Shown: piece by piece, positions 1-6,200 of the stretch
Position numbering within the stretch: position 1 is the stretch's first letter
How the letters are laid out: each line of letters opens with the position of its first letter
DNA from: Actinomycetes bacterium
GTDB lineage: Bacteria > Actinomycetota > Actinomycetes > Actinomycetales > Microbacteriaceae
Length of the DNA: 9,078 nt
Direction of reading: 5' to 3'
Assembly (NCBI GenBank): GCA_030425055.1
Contig: JAUHVN010000096.1
Coordinates: 1 to 9,078, forward strand
Program-made: the position numbers and the translations under genes
Notes under the pieces: generated by a model
What the model was told of the DNA's origin: nothing
The model's database searches: none
What the model saw: only the letters and a program-made list of their open reading frames with translations

Positions 1-1
1 G

Positions 2-1000
2 GGCGGGCGCCAGATCATGCCCTACTACGGCATGCCCGTCGGCACCGAGTACGAAGAGGTCGGCTTCGGCTTCAACAAGGGCGTGCTCACCGGTCTGCTG
101 CGCGAGCGCTTCGGCTTCGACGGCATCGTGTGCACCGACTGGGGCCTCATCACCGACCAGGCGATCATGGGCACCGAGTTCGCCGCGCGCGCGTGGGGCG
201 TCGAGCACCTGACCCCGGCCGAGCGCATGATCAAGGTGCTCGCGGCCGGCGCCGACCAGTTCGGCGGCGAGGACGACCCGTCGTTGCTCATCGCCCTCGT
301 CGAGTCGGGCGAGATCGGCGAGGACCGCCTCGACGAGTCCGCCCGCCGCCTGCTGCGCGAGAAGTTCCTGCTCGGCCTCTTCGAGAACCCCTATGTCGAC
401 GTCGCCGTCGCCGAGGCGATCGTCGGGTCGGATGCGCACCGCGAGGCCGGCGAGATCGCGCAGCGGGCCTCGATCGCGGTGCTGGCGAACCGGGCGACGG
501 ATGCCGGTGCCCCGGCGCTGCCGTTCGCGCGGGGCGCGAAGCTGTACGTCGAGGGGGTCGACGCCGAGGTCGCCGCCCGGTACGGCGAGGTCGTCGACTC
601 GCCGGCCGACGCCGACATCGCGGTGATCCGGCTGCAGGCGCCGTTCGAGGTGCGCGACTCGATGTTCGAGAACTTCTTCCACGCGGGGTCGCTCGACTTC
701 CCGGCCGACGTCGTCGCGCACGTCGCCGAGGTCGCGGCATCCGTCCCGACCGTCGTGGACGTGTTCCTCGACCGGCCGGCGATCCTCGCGCCGATCGTCG
801 ACGCCGCGCACGCCGTGGTCGCGAACTGGGGCGCGAGCGCCGCGGCCCTGCTCGACGTGCTCACCGCCGAGTTCGCCGCGCGCGGTCGGCTGCCGTTCGA
901 CATCCCGCGCTCGATGGCCGCCGTCGAGGCATCCCGTCCCGACGTCCCGTTCGACACCGAAGACCCGCTCTTCCGCTTCGGCCACGGCCTGACCCTGTAG
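2..1000 (+). CDS. Glycoside hydrolase family 3, beta-glucosidase type (3' part)
   Basis: The reading frame is open from the left edge, so the true start and most of the N-terminal TIM barrel lie outside the window. GH3 enzymes remove terminal beta-linked sugars, usually glucose, from oligosaccharides by a retaining mechanism. The segment KGVLTGLLRERFGFDGIVC followed by TDWG is the classic GH3 nucleophile region, and the Asp of TDW (codon 137-139) should be the nucleophile. A helical tail (AERMIKVLAAGADQ, then LDESARRLLREKFLLGLF) closes the catalytic part. The rest is the alpha/beta sandwich domain, ending in PLFRFGHGL, the usual GH3 ending. There is no fibronectin-III tail after it, as many longer GH3 proteins have. 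The next gene is convergent, so no operon partner is visible downstream. Family assignment is firm. Substrate and secretion cannot be judged without the N-terminus. Confidence 0.93.
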   Translation, partial: GGRQIMPYYGMPVGTEYEEVGFGFNKGVLTGLLRERFGFDGIVCTDWGLITDQAIMGTEFAARAWGVEHLTPAERMIKVLAAGADQFGGEDDPSLLIALVESGEIGEDRLDESARRLLREKFLLGLFENPYVDVAVAEAIVGSDAHREAGEIAQRASIAVLANRATDAGAPALPFARGAKLYVEGVDAEVAARYGEVVDSPADADIAVIRLQAPFEVRDSMFENFFHAGSLDFPADVVAHVAEVAASVPTVVDVFLDRPAILAPIVDAAHAVVANWGASAAALLDVLTAEFAARGRLPFDIPRSMAAVEASRPDVPFDTEDPLFRFGHGLTL

Positions 1001-1017
1001 CGGCCGGTCGGCGGCCG
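1001..1017 (+). terminator. Possible GC hairpin just after the GH3 stop
   Basis: CGGCCG at 1001-1006 pairs with CGGCCG at 1012-1017 around a 5-nt loop, directly after the GH3 stop codon and in a convergent gap. There is no T tract, so it is at best a weak or factor-assisted terminator. Chance GC pairing is a real alternative. Confidence 0.25.
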
Positions 1018-1024
1018 CGACGCA

Positions 1025-1046
1025 GTCAGCGGGCCGTCAGCGGGCC
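1025..1046. repeat. 11-bp tandem duplication over a stop codon
   Basis: GTCAGCGGGCC occurs twice head to tail (1025-1035 and 1036-1046). The second copy contains the TGA stop (minus strand, 1037-1039) of the GNAT-GH16 gene. The other copy repeats the sequence just past the stop. It looks like a recent slippage or duplication without effect on the protein. Confidence 0.7.
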
Positions 1047-2311
1047 GGGAAGGTGCGCACGCGCTCGACGCGGAACCGGTGGGGCAGCGCGGCGACGTCG
1101 CGCGGCTGCGCGCCGGGCAGTTCGTAGAGATCGAGCATGAGCTGCACCGGATAGTCGATGCGCTGCGCGACGGTCTTCACCCAGCCGCCGTCGACGAAGA
1201 ACCGCAGTCGCTCGGCCGACCACTCGACGGCGTAGTCGTGCATCGACGTGAGGTCACCCGGGATGCGCACCTTCTCGAAGTCGGCGTGCAGCCGGGGGTC
1301 GTTCTGCGGCTTGACGCCGACGCCGACCCAGCCGCCCGCGTCATCGATCTCGGAGCCGAAGATCTCGGCGATGCAGATCTCGCCGCAGTCGTCGGGCTGC
1401 TCTTCGAACCCGATCGGCCAGAACGCGACCATCGCGTCGGGATGCCGCACGGCGGCCATCCGCACCTCGATGACGCCGTACCGCGGCAGCCAGCCGCGAT
1501 GCTCGGGCTGCTGCTCGCGCACCACCAGCCCCTCACGGAACCGATGCTGCCCGACGCCGCTGCCGACCGGGCCCGAGAACTGCCCGGTCTGCACGTGCGA
1601 GCAGCGCACCTGGCCGTCCCACTCGGGCGCCCAGGCCGGTGTGTCCTCGTCGATGCGCAGCTCGAGCCCCGCCCCGGTGATGTCGTACCGTGCCGCGGTC
1701 TGCGCGCGCGACGACCAGTGCGGCGTGTAGTGCGGCCACCACCGCCTGTCGTCGAGACGCGCTCCGTCGAAGCGCTCCTCGCCGTCGGGGGTGCGACCGG
1801 ACAGATCGAGCGGCGACATGTCGAGCACCCAGTTCTCGAAGGTCACTTCGTGGCCGCGCCAGGGCCCCTGCGACGAGCCGCGGTGCTCGAACCCGGCGCG
1901 GCGGGACAGTGCGGTGGATGCCGCGTTCTCGCGCCACGGGTAGGCGACGAGCAGGGCGCGGTCACCGCGTTCGCGCACCCGGCCGACGATCTGCGCCAGC
2001 GCCGCCGTCGCGACACCCCGACCCTGGAACTCGGGCAGCGTGTTCCAGCCGGTCTCGTACGCGGGTACACCGTCGTGCTCCGTCTGCCAGAAGCCGATGC
2101 CGCCGGCGGGCTCGCCGTCGACGTCGATGCGGAACATCTCGGCCGTGCCCTCGCGCGCCAGCCGCAGGTAGTTCTCGTGGCGCCGCTCGATCGCGTCCTC
2201 CGGCTCGGGCCCGCCCAAGTACGCGGTCATCGCGGGCGTGTTCGCCCGGTCGAGCAGAGACCGGTCGCCCGGCGCCCATGGCGACAGCGAGACACGCTGC
2301 GGATCGAGCAT
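1037..2311 (-). CDS. GNAT acetyltransferase fused to a GH16-like domain
   Basis: One uninterrupted 424-residue frame holds two domains. Residues 1-165 are a complete GNAT N-acetyltransferase (RimJ/RimL-like). The acetyl-CoA loop QGRGVA is at 96-101 and the AASTALSRRAGF helix at about 130-141. Residues about 166-424 resemble a GH16 beta-glucanase jelly roll: FDGARLDDRRW, YGVIEVRMAAV at 278-288, MVAFWPIG at 294-301, HDYAVEWSAERLRFFVDG at 358-375. The GH16 catalytic motif ExDxxE appears as E311-I-C313-I-A-E316, so both glutamates remain and the central Asp is Cys. No signal peptide is possible in front of the GNAT domain, so the protein should be cytoplasmic, unlike most GH16 enzymes. I chose ATG at 2311 because the GNAT fold begins there and a -10 box lies 6 nt upstream. 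The frame stays open to 2503, but that stretch crosses the inverted repeat and shows no family resemblance. An internal ATG at 1819 could start GH16 alone but has no visible SD. Confidence 0.85.
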   Translation of the reverse strand: MLDPQRVSLSPWAPGDRSLLDRANTPAMTAYLGGPEPEDAIERRHENYLRLAREGTAEMFRIDVDGEPAGGIGFWQTEHDGVPAYETGWNTLPEFQGRGVATAALAQIVGRVRERGDRALLVAYPWRENAASTALSRRAGFEHRGSSQGPWRGHEVTFENWVLDMSPLDLSGRTPDGEERFDGARLDDRRWWPHYTPHWSSRAQTAARYDITGAGLELRIDEDTPAWAPEWDGQVRCSHVQTGQFSGPVGSGVGQHRFREGLVVREQQPEHRGWLPRYGVIEVRMAAVRHPDAMVAFWPIGFEEQPDDCGEICIAEIFGSEIDDAGGWVGVGVKPQNDPRLHADFEKVRIPGDLTSMHDYAVEWSAERLRFFVDGGWVKTVAQRIDYPVQLMLDLYELPGAQPRDVAALPHRFRVERVRTFPAR

Positions 2312-2317
2312 CCTGAC

Positions 2318-2323
2318 ATTCTG
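2318..2323 (-). promoter_or_regulatory. -10 box for GNAT-GH16, probable leaderless start
   Basis: Read on the minus strand, CAGAAT (TANNNT-like, first base off) is followed by six bases (GTCAGG) and then the ATG at 2311. This spacing puts the expected transcription start at or next to the start codon. No convincing SD is present and no clear -35 is visible. Confidence 0.45.
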
Positions 2324-2352
2324 CGCGCGGCCGCCGACACCGGCAACGGTCG

Positions 2353-2438
2353 GTGCAGAACTCCACGGATCCGCCGCGTCCGCGCGCAATGGCCGGGGCC
2401 TGAGAGCGCGCGCGGCGCAGATCCGTGGAGTTCTGCAC
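2353..2438. repeat. 86-bp long inverted repeat with 19-bp perfect arms (element 1)
   Basis: GTGCAGAACTCCACGGATC at 2353-2371 is the exact reverse complement of 2420-2438. The symmetry continues inward without gaps. CGCGC at 2381-2385 pairs with GCGCG at 2406-2410, and GGCC at 2391-2394 pairs with GGCC at 2397-2400 around a 2-nt tip, with short mismatched stretches between. The whole unit is centred at 2395.5. It lies between the divergent GNAT-GH16 and acyl-CoA oxidase genes, about 30 bp behind the GNAT -10 box, so a terminator role is unlikely. It could be a palindromic repeat family member (REP- or MITE-like) or a very large operator. No terminal direct duplication was seen. Confidence 0.85.
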
Positions 2439-2491
2439 GCGCTGTCGCATCCGCACAATCGACCCGGCGAGCGTCGTCGCGCCGAGTTGTC

Positions 2492-2512
2492 GGGTTCATC
2501 CAACCGGGTTGG
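2492..2512. promoter_or_regulatory. Overlapping GGTT/AACC palindromes, operator candidate
   Basis: CCAACC-G-GGTTGG at 2500-2512 is a perfect odd-centred palindrome. It overlaps a second inverted pair, GGTT at 2493-2496 with AACC at 2502-2505. Such sites suit dimeric TetR- or GntR-type repressors, which often control acyl-CoA genes. No regulator gene is in the window, so the binder is unknown. The site lies 69-89 bp upstream of the oxidase start. Confidence 0.4.
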
Positions 2513-2521
2513 GGTCGTCTT

Positions 2522-2558
2522 GTGGGAGTTCTACCGTGGAGGGGACGTTTCCTCCCAC
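2522..2558 (+). promoter_or_regulatory. Inverted repeat in the oxidase leader
   Basis: GTGGGAG at 2522-2528 is complementary to CTCCCAC at 2552-2558 across a 23-nt loop. The intervening GTGGAGGGG at about 2536-2544 can pair with CCTCCCAC as an alternative. The structure ends about 9 nt before the SD, so it could be an operator or an mRNA leader hairpin. No promoter box is convincing here, so which of the two is open. Confidence 0.35.
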
Positions 2559-2566
2559 CCGAAGAC

Positions 2567-2573
2567 GAAGAGG
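2567..2573 (+). promoter_or_regulatory. SD that fixes the oxidase start
   Basis: GAAGAGG ends 7 nt before the ATG at 2581. This favours that ATG over the in-frame upstream start at 2425, which lies inside the inverted repeat. Confidence 0.75.
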
Positions 2574-2580
2574 TGCTGAC

Positions 2581-4692
2581 ATGGCCGACGCCGCCGTCCG
2601 TATCGACAACCCCGCCGCCGACTCGCGCACGCCTGCAGGCGGCGCTCCGACCGCCGCGCACACGGCGGAAGAGGCATCCGAGCCCCGCATCGACATCGAC
2701 CGCGTGACCGACCTGCTGCTGGGCACGTGGGGCGAGACCCGCCGCGAGGCCCGCGAGATGATCAAGGACCCCGCGTTCTGGCGCATCGACGGGCAGTCGA
2801 TGCCCGAGCACCGCGAGCGCGTGCTCAGCCAGCTGCACCTGCTCGTCGAGCACGGCGGCTCGCGCCGCGCGTTCCCCGCGGAGTACGGCGGGCTCGAGAA
2901 CAACGGCGCGAACCTCGCCGGCTTCCAGGAGCTCGTGCTCGCCGACCCCAGCCTGCAGATCAAGTCGGGTGTGCAGTGGGGTCTGTTCGGATCGGCGATC
3001 CATCAGCTGGGCACCAAGAAGCACTGGGACGAGTGGCTGCCCGGCGTCATCGACCTCTCGATTCCGGGCGCCTTCGCGATGACCGAGACCGGGCACGGAT
3101 CGGACGTCGCCTCGATCGGCACCACGGCGACGTACGACCCCGAGACCGAGGAGTTCGTCATCCACACGCCGTTCCGCGGCGCGTGGAAGGACTACCTCGG
3201 CAACGCCGCACTGCACGGCAAGGCCGCGACGGTCTTCGCGCAGCTGATCACCGGCGGGGTGAACTACGGCGTGCACTGCTTCTTCGTGCCGCTGCGCGAC
3301 GAGGAGGGGAACTTCCTCCCCGGCATCGGCGGCGAGGACGACGGCGTCAAGGGCGGCCTCAACGGCATCGACAACGGCCGCTTGCACTTCGACCACGTGC
3401 GCGTGCCGCGCTTCAACCTGCTCGACCGCTACGGACAGGTCGCCGCCGACGGCACCTACACGTCCGACATCGCGTCGCCCGGCCGCCGCTTCTTCACGAT
3501 GCTCGGTGCGCTCGTGCAGGGTCGCGTCTCGCTCGACGGCGCCGCCACCACCGGCACGGCGCTCGCGCTGACGATCGCGATCACCTACGCCAACCAGCGC
3601 CGTCAGTTCGACTCGGGCGCCGGCACCGACGAGGTCATGCTGCTCGACTACGGCCAGCACCAGCGCCGCCTGCTGCCCCGCCTCGCCGAGAACTACGCGC
3701 AGTTCTTCGCGCACGACGAGCTGCTTCAGAAGTTCGACGCCGTCTTCTCGGGCGAGGGTGACACCCCCGAGGCCCGCGAAGACCTCGAGACCCTCGCCGC
3801 GGCCCTCAAGCCGCTGTCGACGTGGAACGCCCTCTCGACGATCCAGGAGGCGCGCGAGGCCTGCGGCGGCGCCGGCTTCCTCGCCGAGAACCGCCTGGTC
3901 GGCCTTCACCAGGACCTCGACGTCTACGTCACCTTCGAGGGCGACAACAACGTGCTGCTCCAGCTCGTCGGCAAGCGGCTGCTCAGCGACTACGCGGCGC
4001 AGTTCAAGGCAGCGGATGCCGCGGCCCTCGCGCGCTTCGCGGTGGGCCACACCGCCGGCAAGGTCTTCCACGGCGCGGGCCTGCGCCAGCTCGGGCAGGC
4101 GGTGGCCGACTTCGGCTCGACCGCCCGCTCGGTCGAGCTCGGTCTGCGTGCCGAGCAGCAGCACGAGCTGCTGTCGAACCGCGTCGAGCAGATGGTCGCC
4201 GACGTCGCAGGCCGCCTGCGCCCCGCCGCCAAGCTGCCGCGCGACGAGGCCGCCGCGCTGTTCAACCAGAACCAGCACGAGCTCATCGAGGCCGCTCGCG
4301 CCCACGCCGAGCTGCTGCAGTGGGAGGCGTTCTCGGACGGCGTCAACGCGATCGAGGATGAGGGCACGCGCCAGGTCCTGACGTGGCTGCGCGACCTGTT
4401 CGGCATGCACCTCATCGAGAAGCACCTCGCGTGGTACCTGGTCAACGGCCGGCTGTCCACGCAGCGCGCGGCATCCGTCTCGCGCTACATCGACCGGCTC
4501 GCCGCGCGGCTGCGCCCGCACGCGCAGGACCTCGTCGACGCCTACGGGTTCGCGCCCGAGCACGTGCGCGCGCCCATCGCGTCGGGTGCCGAGAAGCAGC
4601 GCCAGGACGAGGCCCGTGCGCACTACGCCGCGCTCGCGGCATCCGGTGACGCGCCCGTCTCGGAGAAGGCGCTGCGCGACAAGAAGAAGTAG
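2581..4692 (+). CDS. Acyl-CoA oxidase-type acyl-CoA dehydrogenase family flavoprotein
   Basis: At 703 residues the protein matches acyl-CoA oxidases (about 650-700) rather than ordinary acyl-CoA dehydrogenases (about 380-400). The expected reaction is FAD-dependent formation of a trans-2-enoyl-CoA, the first step of beta-oxidation, with electrons going to O2 (giving H2O2) or to an unknown acceptor. Residues 1-45 are rich in Ala, Pro and Glu and look disordered. AMTETGHGSD at 166-175 and the following TTATYDPETEEFVIHTP are the flavin and beta-domain signature. RRQF is at 340-343 and EACGGAGF at 426-433. VTFEGDNNVLLQ contains Glu453, in the place of the oxidase catalytic glutamate. The C-terminal alpha domains run to a basic end (ALRDKKK). 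No beta-oxidation partners adjoin it. An operator-like repeat and a leader hairpin lie upstream. Oxidase versus dehydrogenase activity cannot be settled from sequence alone. Confidence 0.92.
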   Translation: MADAAVRIDNPAADSRTPAGGAPTAAHTAEEASEPRIDIDRVTDLLLGTWGETRREAREMIKDPAFWRIDGQSMPEHRERVLSQLHLLVEHGGSRRAFPAEYGGLENNGANLAGFQELVLADPSLQIKSGVQWGLFGSAIHQLGTKKHWDEWLPGVIDLSIPGAFAMTETGHGSDVASIGTTATYDPETEEFVIHTPFRGAWKDYLGNAALHGKAATVFAQLITGGVNYGVHCFFVPLRDEEGNFLPGIGGEDDGVKGGLNGIDNGRLHFDHVRVPRFNLLDRYGQVAADGTYTSDIASPGRRFFTMLGALVQGRVSLDGAATTGTALALTIAITYANQRRQFDSGAGTDEVMLLDYGQHQRRLLPRLAENYAQFFAHDELLQKFDAVFSGEGDTPEAREDLETLAAALKPLSTWNALSTIQEAREACGGAGFLAENRLVGLHQDLDVYVTFEGDNNVLLQLVGKRLLSDYAAQFKAADAAALARFAVGHTAGKVFHGAGLRQLGQAVADFGSTARSVELGLRAEQQHELLSNRVEQMVADVAGRLRPAAKLPRDEAAALFNQNQHELIEAARAHAELLQWEAFSDGVNAIEDEGTRQVLTWLRDLFGMHLIEKHLAWYLVNGRLSTQRAASVSRYIDRLAARLRPHAQDLVDAYGFAPEHVRAPIASGAEKQRQDEARAHYAALAASGDAPVSEKALRDKKK

Positions 4693-4706
4693 CGGCGCGC
4701 TTGCGG

Positions 4707-4784
4707 CCGTGTCCCACTCTCAGCGACGCGTGTCCCCGAGAATGCCCGCGAAGCGGGCGCGGGTCAGCGGAATGTGGGACACGG
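4707..4784. repeat. 78-bp inverted-repeat element with internal hairpin (element 2)
   Basis: CCGTGTCCCAC at 4707-4717 is the exact reverse complement of 4774-4784. Inside, GCCCGC-GAA-GCGGGC at 4744-4758 is a perfect 6-bp hairpin placed slightly off centre. GTGTCCC recurs in direct orientation at 4730-4736. The element starts 14 bp after the oxidase stop and ends 9 bp before the tag -10 box, so it covers the tag -35 region. It could terminate the oxidase transcript, although no T tract follows, or regulate tag. It resembles the other two large inverted repeats in design but not in arm sequence. Confidence 0.75.
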
Positions 4785-4793
4785 TGCGGCCAC

Positions 4794-4799
4794 TAGGCT
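4794..4799 (+). promoter_or_regulatory. -10 box for tag, leaderless start
   Basis: TAGGCT fits the actinobacterial TANNNT consensus. Six bases later comes the GTG at 4806, where transcription is expected to begin. No SD precedes the GTG. The -35 position falls inside the right half of inverted-repeat element 2. Confidence 0.6.
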
Positions 4800-4805
4800 G
4801 ACCCG

Positions 4806-5378
4806 GTGACCTCCGACGTGCGCACCGGCCCCGACGGGGTCGCGCGCTGCGCGTGGGTGGGCGACGACGCCGAGTACCGGCGCTACCACGACGAGGAGTG
4901 GGGGATGCCGCTGCACGGCGACCGCGCCCTCTTCGAGAAGATGAGCCTCGAGGGCTTCCAGGCCGGGCTGTCGTGGATCACGATCCTGCGCAAGCGACCG
5001 CGGTTCCGCGAGGTGTTCGCGGGGTTCGAGCCCGAGGCGGTCGCGGCGTTCGGCGACGCCGATGTCGAGCGGCTCATGGGCGACGCCGGCATCATCCGCA
5101 ACCGCGCCAAGATCCTGGCCACGATCTCGAACGCGCGCATCGTCCTCGACCTCGCACCGGGAGAGCTCGACGCGTTCCTGTGGTCGTTCGCCCCGGCATC
5201 CCATCGTCGTCCGTCGACATTCGCCGATGTGCCCGCGACGACGGCCGAGTCCGACGCGATGAGCAAGGCGCTCAAGAAGCGCGGGTTCCGGTTCGTGGGG
5301 TCGACCACGATGTACGCGCTGATGCAGTCCGCGGGCATGGTCGACGATCACGTCGACGGATGCTGGCGCGTGGCCTGA
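4806..5378 (+). CDS. tag: DNA-3-methyladenine glycosylase I
   Basis: Tag excises 3-methyladenine from alkylated DNA, leaving an abasic site for base excision repair. The 190-residue product aligns end to end with E. coli Tag as I remember it: RCAWVGDDAEYRRYHDEEWG at the N-terminus, LEGFQAGLSWITILRKR, DAGIIRNRAKI, LWSF, then SDAMSKALKKRGFRFVGSTT and DDHVDGCW. The zinc-snap ligands are visible as Cys15, His28, His182 and Cys186. Tyr27 and Glu49 match the base-recognition residues Tyr16 and Glu38 of the E. coli enzyme. The start is a GTG with no SD but a -10 box 6 nt upstream, so the mRNA is probably leaderless. The next gene is convergent with a 30-bp gap. No ada or alkA homologue is in view, so an adaptive-response operon is not indicated. 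Confidence 0.96.
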   Translation: MTSDVRTGPDGVARCAWVGDDAEYRRYHDEEWGMPLHGDRALFEKMSLEGFQAGLSWITILRKRPRFREVFAGFEPEAVAAFGDADVERLMGDAGIIRNRAKILATISNARIVLDLAPGELDAFLWSFAPASHRRPSTFADVPATTAESDAMSKALKKRGFRFVGSTTMYALMQSAGMVDDHVDGCWRVA

Positions 5379-5408
5379 GCACGCGTCCGGGCCGCGTCGC
5401 CCGAGCAG

Positions 5409-6161
5409 TCAGCGCAGCGGCGTCCATCCCGGCGGCGTCGGTCCGGTGACCTCGGCGCGCTCGCGGTCGAGGGCGGCCGACCAGCCCTGCGCCTCGTCGA
5501 CGGTGTCGAAGCCGCCGCGCGCGACGCGGAAGCCGAGGTCGTCGTGGTGCATCCCCGGCGCACCGCCGCGACGTGTGCCGGCGCGGACGCTCCACGCCTC
5601 GTCGGCGAAGCCGCCGCCGCGGAACACGCGGTAGTCGCCGTAGCGGGCGGGGTCGAGCAGGTCCCAGCACCACTCCCACACGTTGCCGAGGGTGTCGAAC
5701 AGTCCGAAGAGGTTCGGATGCCTGCTGCCGACGTCCTGCGGAGTGTCGACGCCGTCGGCGCTCGTCCACGCGACATCCGCGAGCGGGCCGTAGTGGGCGG
5801 TGTGCGAGCCCGCCCGGCACGCGTACTCCCACTCGGCCTCGGTGGGCAGCCGGTAGCCGTCGGCGTCGGTGTGCCACGTCACATCCATGCCCTCGAAGGA
5901 ATAGGCGGCGTCGAGGCCCTCCCACTCCGATGCGGCGTTGCAGAACCGCACGGCGCGCAGCCAGCTCACCTCGACGGCGGGTCGCCGCGGATGCACGGTG
6001 TCGGCCGACGCCTCGCCGAGCAGCTCCGACACCTGCTCCTGCGTCACGGGGAACACCCCGATCTCGAACGGCTCGAGGTCGACGGTGCGCCGCAGCCTGC
6101 GCCGCGCATCGTGCAGCTCGACGGCACCGGCGGGGATCGCCGCGAGCTCGATGTCGGTCAC
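5409..6161 (-). CDS. FGE/SUMF1-fold protein lacking the catalytic cysteines
   Basis: The 250-residue product has the formylglycine-generating-enzyme (sulfatase-modifying factor) fold signatures in order. These are FPVTQEQ at 37-43, PAVEVSWLRAVRFCNA at 61-76, YRLPTEAEWEYACRAG at 103-118, NLFGLFDTLGNVWEW at 150-164, RGGGF at 181-185 and LGFRVAR at 209-215. True FGEs carry two active-site cysteines shortly after RGGS(F/W). Here that stretch reads RGGGFADEAWSVRAGTRR with none, and the only cysteines are 74, 115 and 165. It is therefore unlikely to make formylglycine and belongs to the broad, functionally mixed FGE-like group. No sulfatase is nearby. I chose GTG at 6161: the protein begins TDIELAAIPAG, typical of the fold, and a -10 box lies 6 nt upstream. 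The 51 residues further upstream in frame are Arg/Gly-rich and cross element 3. Confidence 0.85.
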   Translation of the reverse strand: MTDIELAAIPAGAVELHDARRRLRRTVDLEPFEIGVFPVTQEQVSELLGEASADTVHPRRPAVEVSWLRAVRFCNAASEWEGLDAAYSFEGMDVTWHTDADGYRLPTEAEWEYACRAGSHTAHYGPLADVAWTSADGVDTPQDVGSRHPNLFGLFDTLGNVWEWCWDLLDPARYGDYRVFRGGGFADEAWSVRAGTRRGGAPGMHHDDLGFRVARGGFDTVDEAQGWSAALDRERAEVTGPTPPGWTPLR

Positions 6162-6167
6162 CCCGGC

Positions 6168-6173
6168 AGTCTG
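6168..6173 (-). promoter_or_regulatory. -10 box for the FGE-like gene, leaderless start
   Basis: On the minus strand CAGACT is followed by six bases (GCCGGG) and the GTG at 6161. The box has one mismatch to TANNNT at the first base. There is no clear SD. Spacing equals that seen for the GNAT, tag and PspC genes. Confidence 0.45.
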
Positions 6174-6200
6174 CCACCCCCACCGTCCATCCCCGATCGC

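Noticed and set aside
1037..1819. GH16 domain as a separate gene starting at the internal ATG (1819, minus)
   Set aside because: No SD or -10 box precedes that ATG and no stop separates it from the GNAT domain, so a fusion is the simpler reading. It remains the main alternative.
2312..2503. 64-residue N-terminal extension of GNAT-GH16
   Set aside because: It would be translated from inside the inverted repeat, is Arg/Cys-rich without resemblance to the family, and would bypass the better-placed start with a -10 box.
2425..2580. 52-residue N-terminal extension of the acyl-CoA oxidase
   Set aside because: It starts inside element 1. The ATG at 2581 has a good SD and gives a typical protein start.
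1079..2707. 542-codon plus-strand frame opposite GNAT-GH16
   Set aside because: It is antisense to two recognisable domains and runs through element 1 into the oxidase gene in another frame. No motif is visible.
2227..4623. 798-codon minus-strand frame opposite the acyl-CoA oxidase
   Set aside because: It is antisense to a clearly recognised flavoprotein, is Arg/Ala/Val/Glu-rich low-complexity sequence with no family motif, and is the usual long antisense frame of GC-rich DNA.
5388..5403. CGGGC/GCCCG 5-bp hairpin in the gap between tag and the FGE-like gene
   Set aside because: It is too short to stand out in GC-rich DNA and has no T tract, although its convergent position would suit a terminator.
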